DNA from: Nematopogon swammerdamellus | Taxonomy: Eukaryota; Arthropoda; Insecta; Lepidoptera; Adelidae | Direction of reading: 5' to 3' | Length of the DNA stretch: 64,000 bases | NCBI GenBank assembly: GCA_946902875.1 | Contig: OX336354.1 | Location: forward strand, 6,917,247-6,981,246 | In this document: in pieces, positions 1-10,700 of the stretch | How the letters are laid out: each line of letters starts with the position of its first letter | How positions within the stretch are numbered: position 1 is the stretch's first letter | The notes under the pieces: model-generated | Database searches by the model: none | Seen by the model: only the letters and a program-made list of their open reading frames with translations | Told to the model about the DNA's origin: nothing | Made by a program: the position numbers and the translations under genes

Positions 1-588
1 TATGCCTTCGAACAATACATAATCATCCCTTTCATCTGAATGGAAACCCTCCTTCAATTGATTCTCTTTTAACTTTATTAAGCCTATGAAATCTTACTTT
101 TTGAATAATAAAGGGTTTCTAAGTGATATACATTTTCACAATTATTGCAAAATTTAGGTAAATTTACAACCTTGAGCTGGATTTATTTTTATGTATTTCT
201 TTATTGTCCGTTATATTGTGTGAAGCATATCTATCAGTATTACTGCCGGTTGATAATCTTGTTTAAATTATGTTTATATTTGCAGGTTTAATTTGTGCTT
301 TGTTTGCTGTGTGTCCGCTGGTTGCGTATACTTATTATTTTTGTTTCTGGTGATTGTTAGCGCATGCGCACTCTTGCTTCGACCCCTTCATTATTTCTGT
401 GAACCTATCTCTTATTTTGTCCTACACCACACGTTCAACGTATTTTGCTTTCTCTTTTGCCTATATCCTTCTTGATTCACAAAGCGCACTGTTTCCAAGT
501 AGTCAAGTTATTCATTATGTCATACAAAATAATTTATCATCACATTGTCACATCACCTGTATGAAATGTTGTATTCACGAAAAAATTT
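1..588. other. AT-rich stretch, nothing recognised
   Basis: Probably intronic or 5' flank of the neurobeachin part seen later. Short open frames here show no domain or coding bias that I recognise. Confidence 0.4.
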
Positions 589-1003
589 CCTCTACACAGG
601 TTGTAATCAGACGTGAGGCATTTATAACTGCGTGTTCTGTTCGTCATTGTGAACAACTACAAAAAAAAATTACCTCTACACAGGTTGTAATCAGACGTGA
701 GGCATTTATAACTGCGTGTTCTGTTCGTCATTGTGAACAACTACAAAAAAAAATTACCTCTACACAGGTTGTAATCAGACGTGAGGCATTTATAACTGCG
801 TGTTCTGTTCGTCATTGTGAACAACTACGAAAAAATTACCTTTACTCAGGTTATAATCAGACGTGAGGCATTTATAACTGCCTGTTCTGTTCGTCATTGT
901 GAATAACTACGAAAAAATTTCCTTTACACAGGTTATAATCAGACGTGAGGCATTTATAACTGCGTGTTCTGTTCGTCATTGTGAACACACTACGAAAACA
1001 AGT
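589..1003. repeat. tandem repeat, 82-84 bp unit, about 5 copies
   Basis: Copies beginning cctctacacagg or cctttacacagg start at 589, 673, 757, 839 and 921. Each holds aatcagacgtgaggcat and gttctgttcgtcattgtga. The spacing falls from 84 to 82 as the internal A-run shortens. The ORF running through it is a by-product of the repeat. Confidence 0.95.
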
Positions 1004-1187
1004 GAAATGTTCACATACATATATCGAGTCATAATTTCTTGATCTTAATAATGTTTGCTTACAACCACAACCATGTTCGAAATGAAGAGATGAAGATCTT
1101 GTTAATGATTATTAGTAATGGATTGCAAGCTGCTTAAGGTTATAAAAACTAGGAAATGTTTTGAGATAATTCATTGATTTATATGAT

Positions 1188-2513
1188 ACTAGCTGAGCCC
1201 GCGGCTCCGCTCGCGTGAAATTCGTATTCCAAAGAAGAATGTAAGTAACTAAGGGCGAGGCCGAAGGCCGAGCTGCGTTCAGGTAAACCAAAAACCCTCT
1301 TCCGCCTTCGGGCCTCGCCCTTAAAGACTTCCTTTCTTCGATAGAATATAATATAGTTTACTCAATCTATTTATTTCATAAAAATAAAAAAGTAATATTA
1401 ATAACTAAAGAATTAAACCTACCTAACAAACATTAAAATAACTATCAAAACGGGCATTTTAAAATGTTCTTAGAGCACTTGCGGCATTACCCCGCTGGAT
1501 GGCAAGGCTTACCCTTTGAATGAAGTACATAAGCCCTTGATGGCGGGACACCAGTTCCGTCAACCAGCTCAAGCCTCTTTTGGCTTCACTGCTCCACGGA
1601 CCGAGGGTTTCAACCGCAAACGCAACAAATTCGAAATCTTTAATTATATTTCTATATTTGCTGCGTTTGAGGCTCTCCGCCCCAGCCTCGGCCGCGCCAG
1701 CCGCTCTTGAAGATGTCCTAACGTGACTTGGAGCCAATGTGAGAACAAAAGTGGCGTCCCACATAAAAGAACTACCCTTAGTCCATGGCACTAAGGTGAT
1801 AGCATCGGGCCTCTTGCCATCCAGCCGGGAATAACCGCGAGGTTCTAGGATGCACGGTATATTTGCCGTTAGAAGCGTGGACTTTATAATAAAATTTAAA
1901 TTAAATTAACTTAATCTTAATATTAATTAACTTTATTCGAGAGGGTTTAGCTTCTTCCTGAACGCAGCTCGGCCCTCGGCCTCGCCCTTAGTTACTTGCT
2001 TTCTTCGAGATAGTTTATCATTTGTCAGAACGTAGCTCGGCCTTCGGCCTCGCCTTAGTTGCTTACTTTCTTCAGATGGTTAAGCTTCTTCCTGAACGCA
2101 GATCGGCCTTCGGCCTCGCCCTTAGTTACTTGCTTTCTTCGAGATGGTTTTTCAATTATCCGAACTTAGCTCGGCCTTCGGCCTCACCTTAGTTACTTAC
2201 TTTCTTCAAGATGGTTTAGCTTCTTCCTGAACGCAGCTCGGCCTGCGGCCTCGCCCATAGTTACTTACTTTCTTCGAGAAGGTTTATGGTCTTCCAGAAT
2301 AGAGCTCGGCCTTCGGCCTCGCCCTTAGTTACTTACTTTCTTCAAGAATGTTTTTCTTCTTCCTGAACTCAGCTCCGCCTTCCGCCTCGCCCTTAGTTAC
2401 TTTCATCGAAAAAGAATATCGTTTACGTGAGCGCAGATCCGCCTTCGGGCCCGCCTTTAGTTACTTACTTTCTTTTTTTTAAATACGAATTTCACGCGAG
2501 CGAAGCCGCGGGC
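1188..2513. mobile_element. foldback-type composite repeat with internal minisatellite and RT remnant
   Basis: The ends are inverted copies of gcccgcggctccgctcgcg followed by tgaaattcgtatt: left at about 1197-1228, right at about 2482-2513. Inside lie a gene remnant (1459-1860) and, at 1930-2470, an array of about eight units containing ctcggccttcggcctcgccc. The unit is the same as in the arrays at 3667-4365 and 55830-56225. Confidence 0.6.
1459..1860 (-). pseudogene. retroelement-associated ORF remnant (ETLGPW / IQRGNAAS type)
   Basis: The - strand reads VPWTKGSSFMWDATFVLTLA, then FVAFAVETLGPWSSEAKRGL and IQRVSLAIQRGNAAS. This motif series is common at the C-terminal end of reverse-transcriptase-bearing ORFs in animal genomes. 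It is only about 130 codons, lacks any RT core and is enclosed by repeats. The retroelement clade is not assigned. Confidence 0.6.
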
Positions 2514-3170
2514 AACAGATATATAAATTTTATTGCAGCAATGACAGCGACATAACTTCGACTTTCAATTATTATTTTTATTTATCAAACAATTTGTCAC
2601 CGGCCAGCTCACGTCGAGATGACAGTTCTCCGTTGTCAACATGACATTTAAAATTGTTTTTTACCTTTACTTTGGATTACGTGATTTTTATTATATTTTT
2701 TAATTATTATGTTCATCCGGGATATACACTGTCACTATAAAAAGTTTCGTCAAATTCCGTTCAGTGGTTTTTGCGAGATGCGCGTACAAATAGACATTTT
2801 TGCATTTACGATTTTATGATATGTATAGAAAGAATAGATATGTATTGACTATTGTGTTCAAGTTATAAAAAAGAAGAACTGTCATTTTCGTTGTATCTAC
2901 TTATTTTTAAATTTCGAATGAATATTTTATTCAAATTGTATTTGCTGCCAGTTCTCAAGATATAATTATGTACTTTGGACTACGTGATTTTAAACGCGCA
3001 ATAATGTTTATAATTGTTAATTTTTTTTTATTTTTCTTATTTTTTTTACGTATTATGTTAACCCGGCATATAAACTGCCACTATACAAAGTTTCGTCTAA
3101 TTCCGTTCAGTGGTTTTTGCGTGATGCGCGTACAGACAAACAAACAAACAAACAAACAAAAATTTTAAAA
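2514..3170. repeat. two diverged SINE/RTE-like 3' tails
   Basis: The phrase gtttcgtc(a/t)aattccgttca followed by gtggtttttgcg appears near 2743 and near 3090. The second copy ends in (ACAA)n at 3132-3160. Such tails are typical of RTE-related non-LTR elements and their SINEs. No coding part is visible. Confidence 0.55.
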
Positions 3171-3621
3171 ACTGTTCTAACATGTTCAGTATCTCATTTT
3201 AAGCCACCCTGGTTAGTTTTTTTCCGAATACATTCAATGTACAGACTTTCTTACCTCTACGATTTTATTATATGTATAGATATAGAAAATAAAAAAAGGT
3301 TTGCCCAAGTTCTTATAATATTTATAACCTGACGTGTGTTGAGTTTTAACTACCAACTTTTCTTAAAACTTGAAAGTTTGTATAGAAGTATCGGTTTTTT
3401 AAAGGTAGGAACTTGAAAATCATAATAATAGCTACTCATCATAACTAAATAATGACGTGTTTCAGCATTTTTGGATTTTCACATTTTAAGGGAGGGAAAC
3501 GGGGGGTTAAAAATTGTATAGGAGTATCGGTTTTTTTAAAGGTAGGAACTTGAAAATCATAATTCTGGCTGCTCAACATAAATAAATAATTAAGTGTTTC
3601 AGGGTTTTTGGATTTCACATT

Positions 3622-3656
3622 TAAAGGAGGGGGGGGGGGGAGGGGGGGGGGGAGGA
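3622..3656. repeat. poly-G tract
   Basis: An almost pure guanine run broken by single A bases, with potential to form G-quadruplexes. It immediately precedes the 65-bp minisatellite array, and long G runs are a common place for assembly error. Confidence 0.85.
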
Positions 3657-3666
3657 ATTTGGGGTG

Positions 3667-4365
3667 GCAGTGGCCTTGCCCTTATTTACGTTCTTTCGTT
3701 ACTTAGTTACTTACTTTCATCGAGAAGGTTTTTCCTCTTCCTGAACGCAGCTCGGCCTTCGGCCTCACCCATAGTTTATACTTACTTTCACCGAGAAGGT
3801 GTATAGTCTTCCTAAACTTCGGCCTCGCCCTCAGTTACTTACTTTCTTCGAGCAGCTTTACGGTCTTCCTGAACGGAGCTCGGGGCCTTCGGCCTCGCCC
3901 TCAGTTACTTACTTTCTTCGAGAAAGTTTATCATCTTCCTGAACGCAGCTCCGCCTTCGGCCTCGCCCTTTGTTACTTACTTTCATCGAGAAGGTTTATC
4001 GTCTTCCTGAACGCAGCTCGGCCTTCGGCCTCGCCCTTTGTTACTTACTTTCTTCGAGAAGGTTTATAGTCTTCCTGAACGCAGCTCGGCCTTCGGCCTC
4101 ACCCATAGTTTATACTTACTTTCACCGAGAAGGTGTATAGTCTTCCTAAACTTCGGCCTCGCCCTCAGTTACTTACTTTCTTCGAGAAGCTTTACGGTCT
4201 TCCTGAACGGAGCTCGTGGCCTTCGGCCTCGCCCTCAGTTACTTACTTTCTTCGAAAAAGTTTATCGCCTTCCTGGACGCAGCTCGGCCTTCGGCCTCGC
4301 CCTTTGTTACTTATTTTCTTCGAGAAGGTTTATCGTCTTCCTGAACGCAGCTCGGCCTTCTAGTT
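3667..4365. repeat. minisatellite array, about 60-70 bp unit
   Basis: About ten diverged copies of a unit containing cttcctgaacgcagctcggc, then cttcggcctcgccc, then ttacttactttcttcgagaa. The 1930-2470 and 55830-56225 arrays use the same unit, so this is a dispersed element with internal tandem structure. It ends about 110 bp upstream of neurobeachin exon 1 of the window. Confidence 0.85.
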
Positions 4366-4476
4366 ATAGGCCTTATAGTTAATCTTCTAATAGTACCTAT
4401 AGATAGAGCCATACAGGCAAGCAAGAGCGCCGTGCACTAGCGATCATCGGACAGTGTGTGTTTATACTAAAGTCAG

Positions 4477-4729
4477 ACGTTCTGCCACTCGTTCCTGACC
4501 TGGCAGCTGCTGGATCACGTGCTGTTCAACCCCGCGCTATGGATCCACACGCCGGCCGCCGTGCAGGCCAGGCTGTACTGCTACCTGGCGACAGACTTCC
4601 TGGCGGACGCGCACATCTACACCAGCGTGCGCAGAGTGTCCACAGTGCTGCAGACCGTACACACGCTCAAGTTCTACTACTGGCTCGTCAACCCGCGCGC
4701 CAAGAGTGGCATCACGCCTAAGGGACTCG
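4477..4729 (+). CDS. rg: neurobeachin exon 1 of window (armadillo-like region)
   Basis: Reads into [20 protein letters not shown] and ends with GITPKGL, a strongly conserved neurobeachin block upstream of DUF4704. The donor is ctcg|gtaagc, leaving one base that makes an Asp codon with exon 2. The acceptor is placed at tcag 4473-4476, because the frame is closed by a TAA at 4468. The polypyrimidine tract there is weak, so the 5' edge is less certain than the 3' edge. Earlier exons of the gene are upstream of the window. Confidence 0.9.
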
Positions 4730-7700
4730 GTAAGCGGACTTCTTGTTGTTTATTGACGCCTAGTGAAGTGAAATGGCTCAACAGACAACTTCGATCGTAA
4801 AACAACCGTTTTGAAGTATCGTCCAACTTGTCCTTTCATCCCGGTCTTGCAAAATGGCAGATTTGCCTGAATCACCGACTCTACTCCGTACTCGAAGGCC
4901 TGAATAATGAATATCTCTATTCTGCGGCAGTATTTAAATCTATATTATTGTAATGTTGTTGCTATGCTGTAGTGAAGGTTGCATTACAAACATTAACATA
5001 TCGTTAGAGAAATAGTTTGTCTTCGTCACGTTCGTTGGAGCCAAGACGACCATAAGGAAATAAGGTATGAGGCTTACACCCGACAGGTGATGTAACAGGT
5101 TAAGTCACAAGCCTCAAGTGAGGTGCAACCATGTGAGATTCCATAAAATTACATTACATTTGTCTTTAAATTTTTTTTGATAGGTAGTTTTTTTTAATAA
5201 TTTTAATTTATAAATGTGAATAATATTCCATAAAATAAATTGTTAATTGAAAAAAAATCGTGAATAGTTCTTTTGTCGCACAAAGATGTGGAATGAGCTT
5301 CCGGGAAATATCTTTCCCTATCTTTAATCAACCACCACGTTTAGCAAATGTTAATATATTTTTTTCATATTCAAATCGCGTGTTCATAGCCTTGCCCCAG
5401 CGACATTAGTCCGCCCGCCCTCAAGGAGGTGCCAGCCCTGGCACCTCCTCGGGGGTGAAATTGGCTGCGACTAAGGCTATCCCAGTTCGGAAGCAACGAA
5501 AGCAATTGTTTTATTATTAACTCACAGATGGACCGCGGCCGGCGCACAAAGACATCCTGACCATCCGCGCCTACATCCTACTGTTCCTCAAGCAACTCAT
5601 CATGATCGGAAGCGGTGTGAAAGACGACGAACTTCAGTCCATCCTCAACTATCTGACCACCATGCACGAGGTTTGTTCATCACGATTTTTATAAAGGATA
5701 TTTCATGGGTGTCTGTGCCCAGTCACACCACCAATAACACCATGCCAGCAACGAGGCCTTTTCAAGGTCCACAGTTTATAGGAGCCAGGAAACATACTCA
5801 CAAAGGCTATTTCATATCTTCGCCATCTGCAGGTACAGTCGTCGTCGTCGTCGTGGGCGAGTGTATTGTCAAATAGCAATAGTTAGTTGTCTCACAAATA
5901 AAACATTAAGGACTAAAATGTACAAGTAGTTACTGTACTAAACAACTGAACGTTTGTTTTCCATACAGGATGAGAACCTCCACGATGTACTGCAGATGCT
6001 AATCTCCCTCATGTCGGAACATCCCAGCTCCATGGTGCCAGCCTTCGATGTCAAGGTGAATATGCGTTTTATAGCAGTGTTCCGTGTAGCACTGTATTCT
6101 TCGTAAAGGATGTTAGAATGGTAATAGACAAAAAGGCGAACATTCTTTCAGAAGGTTTACTCACGCTTATAATCATTTGTGAATTATTCGTGGATCTTGC
6201 TATAAATGTCCCTTACCCACTTCGAAAATACGGTGCTGGGGACACATCTCTAGATAAAAAGTTATCTTGTTTTGTGTAGATATATGTATGTTTTTTCCGA
6301 TGAAAAATGTTCGAAACTATACTCAATGTTTCTAATAAAAAGTGCCTGTGACATATATCAGAAGGATAGACGGACAGACGAGTGATTGTTTTGATTTCCT
6401 AAAAAGTTCTACCGCGTACAGACTGGTGCAGTGTAACACTCTACAGTCTACACGTGTTACACCAGTCTCGACTCAAGCGTCTCTGTGCGACGGGGACGAC
6501 GCTCTGCAACCGGATTGTCTCTTTCTAAAGCTAAATATCGACGATGAAGTACCAATACATACTATCAAATTTTTTTCGATTTTTTTTTTATTGCTTCATC
6601 CGATGTAATTTTCCATCCCGCATTCGTGCAAAAAACACCTATCTCAATATCGGCTTTATTAAGAGATAATTACTTAAGTTAGTGCAGAGATAGGAGTTAT
6701 TACTTTAGAATTACTTACCTACATTTCGTAGCAGTGAGATGAATTTAGTTATAGATGACAGAGATAGGAGTTATTGCTTTAGAATTACTTACCTACATTT
6801 CGTAGCAGTGAGATGAATTTAGTTATAGATGACAGAGATAGGAGTTATTGCTTTAGAATTACTTACCTACATTTCGTAGCAGTGAGATGAATTTAGTTAT
6901 AGATGACAGAGATAGGAGTTATTGCTTTAGAATTACTTACCTACATTTCGTAGCAGTGAGATGAATTTAGTTATAGATGACAGAGATAGGAGTTATTGCT
7001 TTAGAATTATTGAATCAAATTCAAACAAAGTAAATCAATACCTCCGATCTCATACTAACTCAGTAAGTAACTATCCTAGCTGAAATTGTATTAATGTACT
7101 TTAAACAGTACTACACACACAGGTTGACTGGAAGAAAGCACTTAAAGTGATAAGTCCGCCTTTGCACGCTACTTTTCTCTTGTTCTGTGTAAGTATTGTA
7201 AATTTCTATTGCTCTTCTGTATATCATCTTCTGTCTTGTGTATCTCTGTATTTTTGTGTGCAATAAAGCATTTCTATTCTATTATATTCTATTCTATACT
7301 AAATTACAATTATTTGTCCAATAGAAATCATGATACAATTCCTTATAAGTACAAAACAAATTAGATAGTTTTTTTCGTCTCCTGTAAAATTGTGATTTTT
7401 TAGATAGGAGATATTGTTACTTCATCGTCGATATATGTCCATCACTTACTGCCGGGTACTGTTTATATTCTCTTCTACCAAGGATTTAAGCGGTCTACAC
7501 GCTGATGAACATTGTACACATTACAGTGCGGAGTGAGGACCATCTTCAAGCTCTTGTCGTCGGAGAGCCAACTGATCAGACTGCAGGCACTCAAACTTCT
7601 AGGATTCTTCCTCAGCAGAAGTACACATAAGTATGTATATACCGAAACACTTGTTTACGCATAAGTCTTCTGATAATTTCAGTTCAGGTTTATGTATGTT

Positions 7701-10700
7701 TGTGTATCCGTCAATCTGGTGAAGGTGAATTTTAACACCGGGAATAAAATTCTACACTACAATGCTAAAGTGTTCATTTAAATTCAATTTATTTATGCAA
7801 TAACCCAACATGACACACGTAATCAATGTAAGTAAATAAAAATCTGTTAAAATTATCCAAACAATTCAACAATTAACACAAATATAATATAATACAATTA
7901 AAACTATTAGTGTATTAATAAAATATTCAAATGAAAAAGTAATTTTAAAGAAAAATGAAATGAAGAATTGAAAAAAAACAGAGTATTAAAACAATAAAAA
8001 AAATTGTGGAGTTAAGCTATTTAGTCAGTAAAGACTATTTATTTTTCTTATTGTAGGTACATTGTAATTACAAGCAATTAAATTTAAATTATTAAATAAA
8101 CTAAAACTACTTATCAAATATAATTTACAAAGTAAAGTCAATATTCGAAGGTAATATCAAATTAAATATATTAGGACAGTCCAAAACAATAAAAACATTA
8201 TTGGAATCAGAATAGTTTCAATAATTAAACGATTAAAATCGTGGGGACAAATTGGACGAATCGGAACACTTAATTCATTAAAACTCACAATCAAATCACA
8301 AACTGTACCTAATATTAAATAAAATATATTACCTATTAGCTGAATCAAAAAATAAAACTGAAAAAATAAATTGCCGTTCAGCAATAATTCCACATTCTGT
8401 GATCACAACCATTGTTTCTCAAAATCGTTCCTCTGTCGCACCGCTAGGGTGTGGAACTGTCTACGGGCGCGTATGATGACCCGATATTTTCAACCTAGGG
8501 TCTTCCTTAATAGATAACGCTCACTAGTCCGCAAATCGGCTGGTATGTATGGTGGGTGGGTGGTTTCGTGATGGGAGATGAATTTGTCTGGCTGAAAGAA
8601 CGGGCAAGAAGACTCGCCTGTGTAGACGTGAAGATACATACAAACCAATTAAGTAGCATTTTTTTATTTTTTTTTATGGTATCTGGCACGGTTGGCTACA
8701 TCACCTACAACATCCGTGATGTCAGCCCATAACACCGGGTGAACTAGGTGCCATGTCAGGGCTTCCCTTCATTTCATGTCGGCTACACTGAACTGGACGG
8801 AAAAAACGAACTATTTACATAGCCGTTTTGACCGACGTTTCATTCAGTGCGGTGGTACCAACCCGTGCGGGTTGAACCATACCACCTAGTAAGGTAAGAA
8901 GGGAAGGGGCCTACAGTTTAACGTGGAATCCGAACCACGGTCAGCCTCCAACGGCCGAGCGGTCACCCATCCAAGTACTGACCGCGCTCAGCGTTGCTTA
9001 ACCATCAATAGCGACAGTCGACTGTCTGCACCACTGAGCTATCGAGGCTGACAAAATCGTTCTGACAATATGTTCTGTGCCACAAAAAGGCATACAAACC
9101 GTTTGGTGATTTCCAGAAGGAAGTACGACGTGATGTCGCCACACAACCTGTACACGCTGCTGGCGGGGAGGCTGGGCTCCACCACCGAGGGCCTCACGCT
9201 GCCGGTCTACAACGCGCTGTACGAACTGCTCACGGAGCACGTCGGCCAGCAGATCCTGTACACGTCGCATCCGGAGCCGCAGCCGCATTTCCGGCTCGAG
9301 AATCCCAGTGAGTCGCCACTATACCAATTATTACAATTTACCCGAGTCTTCGCACGTATGAAGTTCGGCTCTACCACTCACCAGGCTCAATTTCAGCCCC
9401 ATAAGTATGAATTAGGCGTTTAAGAGTAAGACCGTACACGATGAATATTATTTACTTGTAGCCCGTAATTATGAAAATACTTAAAAAAACAACATTATCC
9501 TATATCAATATGTTATGCCAATACCGTCAGTACCTAAACACGGTATTTATTTTTATTAGCAAGGTTCATTACACTAATTTATCGTGTACAGGCGTCAATT
9601 GCATAGACTGCAAACTGTGCAGACGAATCGTAAAAATGTCATGTTGCCAATGGTGTAGTCACTACACCATTGGCAACAAAGTGACGCTTGGTCCGGGTCT
9701 CCACTCACCCTCAAATATGGTTGAGGGAGGCGATGGCTGGCCCTGGCGTGATGCTCGTGAACGGGAGCTGTTTGTGGAGACTGGTCTGCTCCAATTGGCA
9801 GCCTGTTATCTGAATGGTATACATATATATAATACTACCTCCTTACCTGACTGCACAATTAGTTGACGCTTCAATCGGTACGATATTTAGTATCCTAATT
9901 CTATTAACCCATTGACAACTTGATACTTCAAGTATCTTAACATTTTTGTATTTTTATTTTTTTACTATTTTCCTACTTTGTAGTACGTTTAATGTACTAG
10001 CATTATTGAGTTCATACAAATTACATAACAATACAATATTAAAAAAAAAATTACCCTGCGATGTTTCTTGTCGGTTCTTCTTTGCGGGTGTAATAGAACC
10101 GTATAGAGCAAATTTCGGCAAGTTCGAGTGCAGTCTAACTGCCATAACAATGCTCAATAATAAACAAAACTGACAGGCACCACCTATATTTTTATTTATA
10201 TCTATTCCATCTATATCTACTTCTGTAATAGTATAGATTAGTGCTTTGGTGGTTATTTACTTGTATATGCGATTCCTACACGTGGCAGGATGTTGTGGAT
10301 AATCTCATGGTAAGAGCATTGCTTCACCTGGGAGAGATTTGAGGTCACATTCCTGAATTATTTATTAACTCATTCTCCACACTTATATAATATTATTAAT
10401 TTGTCTATTTGCAAATATGAGGCGTGTACCATTAATCTTTTCATAATAAAAAAAATCATGGGTATCGGTATAGCTAACCCACACACATTCTTGCCTTGTG
10501 TGACCGCTTGCCTCCACAAATGCGCAAATGGGCGCGGTCAGTACTTGGATGGGTGACCGCTGACCGTTGGAGGCTGACCGAGGTTCGGATTCCTCGTAAA
10601 ACTGTAGGTCCCTTCCCTCTTAATCTTACTTGGTGGTAGGGTTTAACCCGCCCGGGTTGGTACCACCGGCTGAATGAAACGTCGGTCAAAAACGGCTATG

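Noticed and set aside
354..866. 170-codon ORF with repeated HCEQLQKK segments.
   Set aside because: It is a by-product of the 84-bp tandem repeat; no start context or splice support.
589..1003. Regular repeats that might suggest a CRISPR array.
   Set aside because: Units are fully repeated with no unique spacers, and the genome is eukaryotic.
8950..9051. A 5S rRNA or tRNA gene on the - strand.
   Set aside because: Only the internal-promoter parts match, embedded in a SINE with poly-A tail; neither molecule is complete.
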